38,823 nt of DNA from Pelargonium nanum. Taxonomy: Eukaryota > Streptophyta > Magnoliopsida > Geraniales > Geraniaceae. The stretch covers positions 1 through 38,823 of the forward strand of contig JAYMTF010000353.1 in NCBI GenBank assembly GCA_036897485.1, read 5' to 3'. Of this stretch, positions 1-11,490 are shown piece after piece; the stretch's first letter is position 1; every line of letters begins with the position of its first letter. The notes beneath the pieces were generated by a model. It did not search any database. It was given only the letters and a program-made list of their open reading frames with translations, and was not told the DNA's origin. Position numbers and translations under genes: made by a program.

Positions 1-60
1 TGAGATTTGAACCCACGATCTCCTACGTGGAGATGTGTGTCTTGACCATTGCGCCACCCC
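1..60 (-). repeat. tRNA-like head of a probable SINE, cut by window edge
   Basis: Read on the minus strand, the segment starts GGGGTGGCGCAATGGTC, like a Pol III A box. About 30 bases further on comes GGGTTCAAATC, a good B box (consensus GGTTCRANNCC). Between them I see no proper anticodon stem or acceptor pairing, so a functional tRNA is unlikely. A tRNA-derived SINE head or decayed tRNA pseudogene fits better. The body would lie outside the window. Confidence 0.45.
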
Positions 61-1482
61 CTAGGGAACAAAACTTTGTTTCACTATATATATGTAGTAT
101 ATTTCTTCGGTCTAAGAATAAGTGTCATGTTTTACTTGTAATTCTTTTCAAAATTAAATGTCTTATATTTTTATTATAAAAAACTAGTTATGTATGAATT
201 ATTAATAGTGACATTTTAATAAGTTAGTCATTATTCTTTAAGTTCTTTTTTTTTTTTTTTTGAAATCCTGTAAGTATACATTTTTAATGGGCTAATATAT
301 ATATAAGTAGCTAGATTTTCTAAGAAGGAAAAAGAAGATCTTAAAAGAACTTGACATTTTTATTTTCACGACATATAAACTTAACACTTTTCTTCACTCC
401 ATTTATCAGAAATGACTAATTTAGAACGACTTTTGGTACTTTGGATTACAACGGACCACAACTCTATATCTTGAATTGAAATAGAACGATTTAAAATTTA
501 GAAACTAAAACAATAGGTTTTGGATGATACAAAGAACTCTTTGGAATTTATCCATACATAAATAAAAAGTATGCTATAGCTAGCTATGAGATAAGCTAAG
601 CGCGAGGTTAGACATCTAGAGTAACAAGACCCAGTTGAGGGAGAGCTCTTGAAATATGAGAGATGAAACTGAGAACATACTTTAAACTTTTAGAAGAATT
701 ATATATTTAGTCAGAAGACTTTGATGTTTTTGGATATTTCAAGGAATGATGTAGCAAACATAAAATTCACTCTCATGGTTATTCTTAGGTGGCGTTCATA
801 TAATATAGTTTTTAACTTAATTAAAATAGTTACAATTCATATTTTCATTGAGTTAAATAACTCCAAATTTTAAAGAACTGAAATAACATGATAGATGTGT
901 TACTTCAATTCCTTAAAATTTAGAATTACTTAATACATTTGAGGAAAGTTTTATTAATCTCTAATATGGCATCATGAAAAAACTACAAGTAAAACTGATC
1001 AATTTTCATGCAATGTCCATATAATGACTTTTACAACTCTATCTAGAGTAGATGTAGCTAGTAGCAACTTAGCCACTACAAGCAAAACTGTGAACAAAAC
1101 AGCAAAATTGATGTCTAACTTTTGTAGTCTAACAAAAGAAGAAACAAGGGATTAGAGTACAAATCTCTATCAAACTTGAAAATGGACCGATCAAATCTTT
1201 GTTTATCTTGCAATTTTTACACTTGAGTATACGATAAGTAAATAATCTAACATTTTAACCAACGACCACACTTACGTACGCTGTCTCTCAATCATACACT
1301 GCCTTGTCCAATTACTACAAATTTTCTTGCATGAAAATCTTACCATGCGTCCTTAATTGTTACACTTGAAAATGGACCACTGGAGCCTATCAAGATTCAA
1401 ATTTTCCCCAAGAATATTTGGATCACTATAAGAAGGTAACCAAGGATTCAATATTGCACAAGCATTTCAGCGAGCAAGAGTA
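61..1482. other. AT-rich upstream region of the P450 fragment
   Basis: No gene seen. It holds a poly-T tract near 246-261 and a 15-bp exact direct repeat, ACTTGAAAATGGACC, at 1174-1188 and 1364-1378. A weak TATA-like CTATAAGA lies near 1426-1433, about 50 bases before the P450 ATG, so the old P450 promoter may survive. Confidence 0.4.
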
Positions 1483-2019
1483 ATGGAGTGCACATGGTAC
1501 TCTATGCTTCTCGGTTCGACCCTCCTACTAGCCGTTTCGTTTCGCCTCCTGAGCCTGTTTAGAAGTGGAACGAATCAGCGACCGCCCGGGCCTCCGGGAT
1601 GGCCCATTATTGGAAACATATTTGATCTAGGAACCATACCACACCGAACCCTTTACAAGCACAGCTTCAAGTATGGTCCTATTGTTTGGCTCAGGCTCGG
1701 CTCCGTCAACACTATGGTCGTCCAGTCCGCAGGAGCCGCTGCCGAGCTCTTCAAAAACCACGACCTCACTTTCTGCGACCGCATGTGTCCCAACGTTGTC
1801 ACGGCTCACGACTACAAAGATGGCTCGTTGGCCTTTGGCCAGTACGGCGCGAATTGGCGCGCGCTGAGGCGTCTATGCACTATGGAGCTACTTGTGAGTA
1901 AGCGCATAAACGACACGGTCCCAATCCGGCGGAAGTGCGTGGACGACATGGTGCGGTGCATCCGGGAGGAGTCTGCGGAGGCGATGGCCAGGGGAGAGTC
2001 AGGAGCGTGGCTTCAATAA
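1483..2019 (+). pseudogene. Cytochrome P450 5' fragment (CYP76-like), truncated
   Basis: The open frame encodes 178 residues of a microsomal P450 N-terminus. Residues 5-27 are a hydrophobic ER anchor, 33-45 the proline-rich hinge (RPPGPPGWPIIGN), and 125-130 the helix-C WRALRR motif that contacts the haem propionate. The overall pattern resembles plant CYP76 enzymes, which hydroxylate terpenoids and related compounds; the subfamily is inferred. A full P450 has about 500 residues. Here homology stops near residue 174 and the frame ends with GAWLQ and a stop. Helix I, the ExxR motif and the haem-binding cysteine loop are all missing, and I found no continuation within the next kilobase. The surviving part has no internal stop or frameshift, so the break may be recent. 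The ATG at 1483 matches the expected start just before the anchor. The sequence after the break resembles the 3' end of a LINE. Confidence 0.82.
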
Positions 2020-2311
2020 TATCCTACTATTATCTCACTTAAATCTATTGTTCAGATCGAATGAGAGGTTTCCGGTGCTTTTGATTTGACAATTAATAAA
2101 TATATCTTATTGATATCGAAAGTCATAGATGGGTTAGTCATGTCATGTGTTAGTGGGTCTGCGAATCGTGTGGCTCAAGCTCTTGCTCAATCATCGAATT
2201 CTGTGTCAGATGTTATTATTTGGATTGGCCTTCAGATCCTAACGGAGATCATATCTCTTTTGGAGAATGATTTGAATTAATAAATCGTTTCAGTTTGAGC
2301 TAAAAAAAAAT
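2020..2311 (+). mobile_element. 5'-truncated LINE tail with RNase H-like coding remnant
   Basis: The frame ending at 2280 reads like the C-terminal end of the plant LINE/RVT_3 RNase H-like domain. It has NRVAQALAQSSNSVSDVIIW, matching the family pattern N-x-VAH-x-LA followed by a tryptophan-containing end, and then a final SLLENDLN. The stop is followed by a short 3' UTR and an A9 run at about 2303-2311, as at a LINE 3' end. The conserved histidine after VA is glutamine here, so the copy is degenerate. It directly abuts the broken P450, consistent with a 5'-truncated insertion. No clear target-site duplication was seen. Confidence 0.55.
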
Positions 2312-3860
2312 CCCATTGTTCTAATATTTCCATTTTCAAGTGTATGTTGCTGAGTTGAGTAGAAAATGTTTGAATCCCCATAATATAGTCTCCAAAATTC
2401 TATAGCCTTGAAATCCATGGAAAAGGCAAGAGGGTCCATTAATTAGAGCTTGAAGACGAGGAGCTGCCATGTTTGCAGGGGGTGGTCCCTATACAAACCA
2501 CAAATCTGGATATCCTTCACTCTCACCGATCAATGCAGTGAAAGAGAATTGACCATTTTTCAAATGTGAAACTAATGGCCATATATATAGATGTAAGCCT
2601 ATATAGTACCAATACTAGGTATAACTAATGAAAATGTGTCGGCATGTATTTTTTTTCATGTATTCGGTATAACTAATGAAAATGTTTATGTCGCAAAATA
2701 CGATGTTTTAATATTATAATATATATATTTATATTCATCAATTTATATAAAAAATATTTATGATTATTAAAGTATACAAACCTTGATGGTTTACACACTA
2801 TTGTTAAGAAAACTTATTAAAATATATTAAATTGTACAAAACATTAGAAACGGCCAACGCGTAATTTACTAATAATTTTGAATAAAATATGTACAAAACA
2901 TTGAGATTTGTAATAAATTAATTACATTATTGAAATATCTGCATTTACTACTTGTTGAAGTAAAGATAAAGTGATAGATAAATTTGTGTAATGGAACTTG
3001 TATTATTGAAGCTTATCCATTACATATACATTGCAATTGAATATATAAAGAATATAGATCATGTGGAGAGATGGAGAAAGAGGAAGGAGTAGCAGGTAAA
3101 AGGGCATAAGATGTCTCCATTGAAGAGTCAATAGACAATTTAAGGGATGGTGTAATTTAGGGGTTGTATAGGGTGGTTGAGTTCTAGGGAGTGGAGTAAT
3201 AAGGTGGTTGAGAGAAAGAAAATGCCATCATCACTACCCTAAAATTTATGCATTTGCATTAATAACATCAAATACATATGAAAAAACATATATAAAAAAA
3301 TATTTTTCTTAAGTTAACAGGGTAGAGTCCTAGTGTTAATAGGGTGAGAAATCTTTTTGTGATGACTCTGTGAGGCGTGGAACTTTAGAGGTGATCGGCG
3401 AGGCAGAACCTAAAAGTGACATGGTGAGATAGAGAGCCTTACAAGTGACACTCACTCATGTGCGAGTGTCGCATTTTTTTTCTTATAACATGCTCAACAT
3501 GTTGATAATCGGAAGCCTCAAACACGTCCTTTACATAAATAGGTCACTTCATGTCAGGGTCAAAATCTTATCCAGTACTTTGTTAAATTTTCAAAATCTA
3601 CGTACAAATAATAAACAACTTTCACTGCTAAAAAGTCAAACTTAATGGTATGACTTCATTTCCGCCGATATTTGTAATCTCTTTATCTTATCCAGTACTT
3701 TGTTATATTTTGTTGACTTTATTCCTCACTTCAACCGTGCACATGTAATGTATTATGTTTAAAAATGATGAGATTGGGCTGGGCTTTGTTATTCTAGTCA
3801 AATGCCTATTTGGACCAGGCCCAAGCAGATAATAGAAATTTTAATCTACACCCAGTCCAG
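2312..3860. other. Intergenic, no gene seen
   Basis: AT-rich sequence with short unsupported ORFs only. A 21-bp exact direct repeat, ATCTTATCCAGTACTTTGTTA, occurs at 3565-3585 and 3685-3705. The purine-rich patch at 3060-3240 resembles nothing I recognise. Confidence 0.4.
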
Positions 3861-5880
3861 AGACGCAGACCTTATGTGACGAACACAAATACGGAACCAG
3901 TAGAAGAAGCTTCAATCGCGCGCCAATCTCCATCTTCTTCAACTCCTCTGATTTTGCTACTCTACGCAACTTAGGGTTCCATGTCTCGCATTCTCTTCTA
4001 CCACATTGTGTGCTCCGTTAAGATTATATTGTTTATTGTACTGTGTAGCTCTGAATCTCTGATGCGATTTGCGATTCCAGAATTTTATTTCATTTTCTCT
4101 CAATTTTCTCCGGAACCAAACACGGAATTAGGCAATTGTTTGTTATGAAATTCGAAATAGGTGTTGATCCTAAATGATCTGAGGAATAATTAGGAACGAT
4201 CACAAAAAAATCATTAAGAACAGTAAGTGATTGGTGATGCAAGTTTGGTCAGTTCATGATTATACTTTAGAAATTGTTGTACCTTTTATTTTTCTTTCTT
4301 TTCTCATAAAACTCATCACAATTAGATTTGCTGGATTTTCATGTTTTATGTTTAATGTTCTGTGTCTACAATCATCTCAATTTGGAATTGAAGGTGATTT
4401 TGGTACTTGCAGCTACTGTTCACTTGATGCATCAATTGGTTGGCAAAAACTGATCTCCTGAAGAGCTGGTATGATATATCTTTTTTAGTTGCTTTACTTG
4501 TTAAATCATACTTAAGATATTAAGTGGTTTTACTAACAATTTTCCAACAATAGTTTCATTATAATCTAACAGTACAATGGAATGAAAACTACTTAAATGA
4601 CAAAACTATACTCATATTTGACTGAGGGAAAACTATGTTTCAACATCACTCGTTTTGGACTTCACGAGCATGTATATTTCTTTAGAGAATCATATTATAT
4701 AAGTACACAGGGGTTATCAGCAATTTCTCCTTTATTTTATGTCTTGTCCGATACTTTTCTATTTTTGGCTTTGTTTGCTTTTATGTGGTTGTGGCATTGA
4801 GCACCATGTTAGCATCCTCTAGTGGGTTATACTAACAAACTGTCTGTTATATTTGATTTTGTCTTTGTTGCTGCCTCTTTTTCTGATCAAATCTTTGTTG
4901 TTGTCAATGACATTTTGCATTCCTTGTACGAATGGCAAGTGATTTTCTTCACCTACTTAACTAACATTCCATGATGTCAAAGCTAATGGTTCAAACCTCG
5001 AATACCAATTGGTACATGCCACTATAACACAAAGCAAAAGCAATGGAAAAAAAATGTTGACTTCAAGGTACATCAATGGATCCTATCCACACTGAGAAAA
5101 GTAAGGATAGATCAACTGTTCTTATTGATATGTACTTTAAATTTGTGTCTCTACTTTCTGCATTTGCTTGTACCTTAGAAATTCTTTGAGATATTGTAAG
5201 CCAGTTGCTGTTTTTTGACCACTGATCCATGAAACTTTTCTTATATATATGAGTATATATATGACATGTAGAGATGCACTTTAGTTTAGTAATGCCAAAT
5301 TTATTGTCATGCTTGCTGACTTTTAATTAAAGAACATGGATTTTGCAGAAAGAAATTAAAAGGTGTACTTAATTTCAAGTTCTCGTCCAGTCTGTGTGTT
5401 AATAAATACATATTTTATTGTTCAGGTTATCACAAACGTAATTCTGCATCCATTTCAGGAATGTCTTAGAATATTTACTTGAGTAGCAAATAGACATCAA
5501 TTTTCGCAACAGCTAGGTTCTCAAATCAATGGGCAAGTCTCTAAGCATTGTTTTCTGGTATTAGTTTTTCTGTGTTCATTTACCTTTGCTGTTTACTGGT
5601 GTATCATATTGATTTTGATGGATTTGCTCCTTCTCTTGGCCGACATTTGATGTTGGTTTGTAACTTTAGGCACTCATTTTTAAGGAGCATATAAATCTTA
5701 ATACTGTGTGCCATTTCTTGATAAAGTAATATCTATATTAGTAGAGTTACTTTCAAAGTAGATTTACCAAACAAGCTCTAAAAAGTATCGTATTTGGTTT
5801 TTCTGAACAGGAGATCTTAAGAAATCACTTATTGGACGAACTAATGATGACAGAGATTAACACCGGACCTCCTTCCGAGT
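3861..5880 (+). other. Possible 5' end of a spliced transcription unit (orphan leader)
   Basis: A plant leader-like segment around 3900-3985 contains TTAGGGTT, a telo-box typical of plant housekeeping 5' UTRs. Downstream are exon-like pieces bounded by plausible splice signals: 4414-4466 (TTGCAG before, GTATGA after), a piece after ATTTCAG near 5460, and a piece after GAACAG at 5811. The last has ATGATGACAGAG at 5844, encoding MMTEINTGPPSE, where a GTAAG-like donor would be expected, but the sequence is GAGTTAAGT. No protein body follows. This could be a truncated gene, a long non-coding RNA or an unrelated coincidence. I do not recognise the protein start. Confidence 0.25.
5741..5781. repeat. 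Lone MITE-type terminal repeat
   Basis: The segment ends with TTTACCAAACAAGCTCTAAA. It matches, in inverted orientation, the left end of the MITE at 6190-6600 and, in direct orientation, its right end. No partner end was found upstream, so this looks like a solitary terminus left by a deletion. Confidence 0.4.
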
Positions 5881-6189
5881 TAAGTATTGCTTACCCTTCA
5901 TTAGGTTCATGGTTATTATTTCCATCATTTGGCTACTACAATAACATATTGTTGAAAATAATAGTAAGGAGATAAAAGAAAATATAATAATGCAAAAAAT
6001 TAAGATGCATTTATCTGCCCGGGGCCTTATGGAAGTATTCAATGATGAGTTTTTTTATCATTCTTGATCAATGCACAATCAGGTGTGTTTGCATTATTTT
6101 CAGGAGTTCCGAACTATAAGATAACATTACAGGTTCAAAAAGAAAAGTAAATGGTAAATGCTTTGAAAACAGTAAATAAAAATAGAAAT

Positions 6190-6600
6190 AAGAGCTTGTT
6201 TGTTTGGTAACACTACTTCTTTAAAGGAGGTACCAAGTAGGATAAAAGAACAACTTAAAGAAAAAGTATGTTTGATTAAATCGGTGACTTTAATTAAGGA
6301 GGACGTTCTTCGGTACTCCTTTACGGAACTTGTTTCTCTATGAGGTTGGGAGGTCCTACAACTCAAGAATGAGAGAAACATTGGGTCAACTTGATATTAA
6401 TTTAGGTAGATCGACTTGATTAGTTGAAAATTGTTAACTGGTATGTTAATAATTATTATGATCAACTTGATTTTACATTTTTATGCTAATGTCTATCTTT
6501 ATCATTTAATAAATTTGACCAAACATAGTTTTTAATTAAACTCTTTAAACCGTTACTTCCCGTTTGAAAGTAGAACTGTAGAGCTACCAAACAAGCACTA
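6190..6600. mobile_element. MITE-like element, probably hAT type
   Basis: The left end reads AGAGCTTGTTTGTTTGGTAA at 6191-6210. The right end reads GAGCTACCAAACAAGCACTA at 6581-6600, whose complement is TAGTGCTTGTTTGGTAGCTC. The two ends are imperfect terminal inverted repeats, with a 4-bp TTTG expansion in the left one. The roughly 410-bp interior has no coding capacity. The GCTTGTTTGG terminus is common in plant hAT-like non-autonomous elements. A clean 8-bp target duplication was not visible. Confidence 0.5.
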
Positions 6601-8690
6601 AACCAGCTGGCTGATTGAGCTAAAATAGATAGGAAATTAATTAGAGGATAAGCTAATATTCAAAAGAAAACAAAATAAATAAATGAAGATTATTGAACAA
6701 GCCAGGGTTATGAGTATTAGTAGAATAAACCCACATGGAAAGAAGCTTAAAATGGTTTTGGCTCCATACACTCCACTTTAATTATGGCTTTGCAGCTTTA
6801 TTTCTTGCTTGCTTATTTATTTTGTTCTTGAAAAATATTGAAACCATAGGATGGTCCCAAACCCTCTCTTCCTAAATATGATGGATTATCTTCATTTTTT
6901 TTACTGCTTTGTTGGGGCTCAACATAGGGCTTAGAGTGAATGTAATTGAAGCTATATATTACTTTTACCAAGACATGTATTGAAAAACCAAATTTTTAGT
7001 TTTGTTTAATTATAGCAATATTAAATTGGTCTTGAAACTCCTTAAATCCACATGCTAATCACTCTAGGGAATCTCCCTTTTCTGCATTGCCTTATCTTCT
7101 ATATATGTTACATAATATTAAAGTGTCATTTAGTGTAAGCCTGCTTGCCAAAAGGAAAGAGAGAACTATAAGAAATTGGAGACTATACATGATTGAACTT
7201 GAGTTCACTTCACTAGAAAGCATTCTACATTTTATGTGTATTTGTGATTTGGATAATGGGTTTTGATTTTCTTAGTAAATATTAAGATTGTTGAATTGTT
7301 TTGAGCATTTGTTATTTACCTATGGCTTTATAAAGAACTTTGGAATGTTTTGCCTTACATGTTTGCACAAATTTTTCTCTCTACTGAATTCCCCTACTAC
7401 CAGGTTAATTGATAATCTACTACTCCTTTCATTTCAAAATAAATATTTTGTTTGATTTTTTTGTAAAAAAAAATTAATATTTGAATTTTATGTGATTTTA
7501 ACTAACTGTTTTGCATAATATTATTAGTAATTGTGTAACTATCAACACTTATTTTAAGACAAATGATATAATAAACTACATAGAGTTTATTCTAGATTAT
7601 GTGTTCAGCTTGACTTAAGATTATATATTTATATGCATTTGCCATGTCTCATCCTTCTTATCGGACTATTAGATTACACAGTTTGTCTTGCCACCTCACT
7701 TGCCAGTTTCTTAATTCGTTTTCTTGTGTTGTTTTATTAAAAGAAATCAAAATCACACATTACATTATATTGAATATGTATACATTATCGTTGCCCTTAA
7801 TACTCGAACTTAAGACCTTTTGAACGGAAGTCTAATGTTGCAAACCGAAAGAATGTCTCCCCTAAACGTTTTATGATTGGTCTTCGTCATGCGGCTTATT
7901 CATGTACTTGTTATCTGAATGTTGATCAATGTTTATTCTCGTGATACAGATATAACATTGTTGTCCTAATTTGTACTTAAGAATGTGTTTGACGCTCATG
8001 GATAAAGTTAACCTTTCCCTTCAAATGCGGGAATTTGGAACGATGCATGCACGAGGCCGATTCTCTTGATCCGTGACACAAAGCTCCTAACCTTTTGGCC
8101 CGCGGGTATGTGGTCTTTTCTTGTTATTGAGTTCACATCATTTTTGTTTTTCCTTTTCTATTGCCTCTGATTTTTGCAAGACTATGGTAGGTCAGTGGTT
8201 GTTATATGTGGCAGGTGAAATTGGTATCCAATTAACCAACCCAGATGGTAGCACAACCAAACACTAACACATATGTGTTTTGGTTGCAAATAGGATTGGT
8301 CAAGGTAGTAGCTAAAACTGCTTAACCATTTTATATTTTACTACTATCCATTTCAAAGACTAATGTGACCAAAGTTTCAACCTGAAACTTCCCAAGCCAA
8401 CCCATATGTGGAACACATTCTTGCTTTTCAGTTCAAAATGTTTTATCAAGTTTTCATCAAATCCAGAAATGTCAGTGTCACAAGTAACTGAACTGTGTCT
8501 TTATCATCTTTTATTCTTTTTGTAGAATATAGCCTTTTCACTCACTTGAAACTACATGTAATATGAAATCCAAATGGTCCCCATGCCAATGATGATGTAG
8601 CAACAAGTGGTACACTTGTATGTATCCAATACACTATAGCTCACAATTTGTATCCGAAGTCGTTGGTGCATGTAATTTGCTTTGAATTAA
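6601..8690. other. Intergenic, no gene seen
   Basis: AT-rich, non-coding by eye. A B-box-like GTTCGAGTATT reads on the minus strand near 7801-7811 (plus: AATACTCGAAC), but the A box and tail of a SINE are not evident. A GC-richer patch at 8025-8110 has no readable frame. Confidence 0.35.
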
Positions 8691-8930
8691 TTTTATTTGA
8701 CCCGATTTGAACGGCATTTGGATTGGTCGAGCAAATACACGCATGTCTGCTCGTTTTATACCTAAAAATGATATACAGTCTGATATGATTTGTATTTTTG
8801 TAAAATAAATCAAATTCAATCCAATTCGATAATCGGTCGAACTAAACTGGTTCGATTTTAAGTCAAATTGAATTTCAAATTGCCGAGGATTTAAATTTAA
8901 ATTGTTGGTTCTATCTACAATGTATGACCA
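8690..8930. repeat. Copy 1 of an unnamed dispersed repeat
   Basis: The segment with GGTCGAGCAAATACACGCATG near 8726-8746 and GATATGATTTGTATTTTTGT near 8782-8801 has recognisable relatives at 26350-26540 and 28830-28970. It is AT-rich and non-coding, with GGTTCGA/ATTCGAT motifs. The minus-strand ORF here is a chance open frame within the repeat. Family unknown. Confidence 0.4.
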
Positions 8931-9004
8931 GAACCATGTCTCGAGACTCAAACTTTTCTAACAATATTGTGTCAACCAAAGCACATGATATCAACATCAG
9001 TCAA

Positions 9005-9080
9005 GTCAAGTGATTAGTTCACTTTGGTCATCGAGGTTTCGAGTCAAGCGATTAATTCATTTTAGCCATCGTTATGAGAT
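9005..9080. repeat. Two-copy short tandem duplication, 38-bp period
   Basis: GTCAAGTGATTAGTTCA at 9005 and GTCAAGCGATTAATTCA at 9043 start two diverged units of about 31-38 bp. They lie just before the SINE at 9101. Confidence 0.5.
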
Positions 9081-9100
9081 CTCGAAACCGAGCTTGTATA

Positions 9101-9334
9101 CCACCAAGCGCGTGGGTCAATTGGTAATGAGTTGTTCCAGCTTAATCTGAGGTCTCGAGTTCGAGTCTCAGGGAATGCAGTTGCGTTAAAACTTGGTAGG
9201 GAGAGCTTTGCCGCCCTTGCGGTCCTACCCAGCTCGAATGAGGATTAGTCTGAGTGTGATAAAACGGCTTAAAAGTGTAAACCGCGAGTTTGCGGACCCG
9301 CTCAGAAACCTCATGGTTTAGAAGAAGAAAAAAA
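9101..9334 (+). mobile_element. tRNA-derived SINE, near full length, with target duplication
   Basis: The head has an A box-like GTGGGTCAATTGGTAATGAG and a B box-like GAGTTCGAGTCTC about 30 bases later. A roughly 150-bp body follows, and the element ends in an A-rich GAAGAAGAAAAAAA tail. The element is flanked by CGAGCTTGTAT at 9089-9099 and CGAGTTGTAT at 9335-9344, a near-identical 10-11 bp target-site duplication. A second, more diverged copy lies at 11235-11490 on the minus strand. The ORF on the opposite strand is an artefact. Confidence 0.75.
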
Positions 9335-9344
9335 CGAGTTGTAT

Positions 9345-11234
9345 GATGACAACAATGTTGAAATTGGGCATTGTCGTAGCAGATCATAGCTCTAGTTAGC
9401 ACATAGATAATATAAAGTTAGTAAACCTTATCTTAATTAATTAATAAAATAAATAATGTGGCAATGTATAAAAGGATTGCGTATTTGGTTCTGGCGTCAA
9501 CGGTCTTACCGACAGACAGCTTTTACATCTCTGTTTGCTTTTTACAGTTTAAATTGGATTTTTCTGTTTTTTTATTTCTATGCCAGAGCTGTATTTAATT
9601 TTTACATTCCTTTCACCATTTAGGAATTCCACAGTAGCCGGTTTAAAATTATTGTATGATAAAACTATTAAATAAAACAAGAACAAGATAATATATACGC
9701 ACAAAAATGTGTATAATTATCATATATTTAGTTACATTTGAAAATAACATCACATTGATACATGAAAATTTATTAGTTTAATGGACAAATGATGGAACAA
9801 CAAATGTCATTCCAATCTCCATTTCGACGTGTGAAAAAATTAAATTAATAAGTGACCACATGCTGCGAGCGTGTCCCGCGACTGAATCTTAGGACCAACC
9901 AGAACTGATCATTGCAATGACGATCATCACATCTCCATGGTGTCTTCTCAACACTTAGTCTCAAGAGAATCTCTGACCTCTCAAAAAGTCATAACATCAT
10001 ACTCAACTTCAAAAAAGAGTCGTCAAACTCTCTAAAACTAAGGTCCTCTTAACCTCCAAAGCTCCCAATGTCTGTTTAGTGACCAAGGCCTTCAAGACCC
10101 TTCTAATCTCCCAGTCCCAGGCCATCTCATCTTAGACTCCAAAGTTTTCAAGGCTCTCTTAGCCTCCAAAGTCCTCATATTAGTGTGACTAGGGCTATTT
10201 GTCTCACAAAGTCGTAAGGTTCCGTACGTCGTCAAGATAATAGGATTCTTCCCATCGTGGTAGACCCTCCTACGAATTATCATCATTCATACAATGATTG
10301 AATGACATGTAGAGGTTTTTAGGACGTTCATCATTCTTTATAAAATAATCACCAAGATTCGTAATTTTATCTTCATCTAAGATATTTTAGCACGTGAACA
10401 GAAACTTTTATAAAGAGTTAGTAGTCGAGAATAAATATTAAAACCATCTGAAATGAGGTTCATTATAAATACATTTACCATGTGCTGTTTACTAATTCAT
10501 TCTATTAAAATTGAATTGGCATTTTTTTTAGCTTAGATGTGTAAAGGAGAGCACAAGTTCATAACAAAAATACTATACTGTATTTCACAATTAGGTGTTC
10601 AAATTTTAGAGGCTCAAGCTCTGTGTTTTGTACAATTTTTATTTATTTAATGTAGGTCAGTTCTGTTAAACAGAGGTGCCCAAATCACAAAACTTTTCAG
10701 AAATAATAATAACTTGAATTCAGAGACGTAAATTAGGAATTTGAATTTCATTTTTTCTCAAAAAAATAAAGCAATATTTTAATTGTTGCTTTAACAGCAC
10801 TGCAATACTTTGACTGCACTTTTAACCTCAAACTAGTTTAACCAAATTTATGATAATTGTCGAATTTTAAACTATATTACCATGATATTTTATCAGCTCC
10901 TAGTTTGTGTGGTATTACAAAAATGCCCTTAAATGAAAATTTCACAATGTAAGCATTTTGAAAATTTCACAATGTACATTATTGTGTATCATTCACCAAT
11001 CAACTTCCTTTCTAAAAAAATCATATTAACTCTGTTGATAAACAAGTTCATTTGTTTAACAACATGAAATTAAAATCAACATAGCTAAAATTCAATTGGA
11101 CTCGGGAAAAAAAATCATCTTTAATATTATGTCTTCGGACAACACATTAATTCACCAACACTCTTGATGCTATAATTTTACACTATAGTGTTTGAAATTC
11201 GCATAATCATAAAGTAGCGGGTGAAAAACAAGAA
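9345..11234. other. Intergenic, no gene seen; CT-rich imperfect repeats inside
   Basis: The part at about 9950-10190 is CT-rich, with recurring variants of CTTAGCCTCCAAAG (for example near 10050 and 10159); it may be LTR debris. A 25-bp-period direct repeat, GAAAATTTCACAATGTA, occurs at 10936-10952 and 10961-10977. The rest is featureless AT-rich sequence. Confidence 0.35.
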
Positions 11235-11490
11235 ATTAATTATTTCTTCTTTTTTTGTCTTAATCATGAGGTTTTTGAAGTGGGCCCGCGATCAGCACGA
11301 GATCGGCACCTTTAAGTCATACCTTACTCATACTAATCCTCATTTGAGCCGAATTGGACCACAAGGGCGGCAAATTTCTCCCTACTTTAACGCAGCTGCA
11401 TTTCCTAAATATCGAACTAGATACCTCAGATTAATTCATTTTCTTACAACATTATTACAGAATGGTCATGAGGTATTAATCAATAAAATT
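11235..11490 (-). mobile_element. Second, diverged copy of the SINE at 9101
   Basis: On the minus strand it repeats the landmarks of the 9101 copy in the same order: TTAATCTGAGGT, AGTTCGA, AAATGCAGCTGCGTTAAA, TTTGCCGCCCTTGTGGTCC, ATGAGGATTAGT, AACCTCATG and an A-rich tail near 11235-11250. The A and B boxes are eroded, so this is an older, inactive insertion. It lies about 290 bp upstream of the AHL start codon. The plus-strand ORF across it is not a gene. Confidence 0.65.

Noticed and set aside
8634..8951. 105-codon ORF on the minus strand
   Set aside because: It lies in a dispersed AT-rich repeat with relatives elsewhere that are not open, and it has no recognisable motif.
9142..9402. 86-codon minus-strand ORF
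   Set aside because: It is a chance frame on the reverse side of the SINE at 9101-9334.
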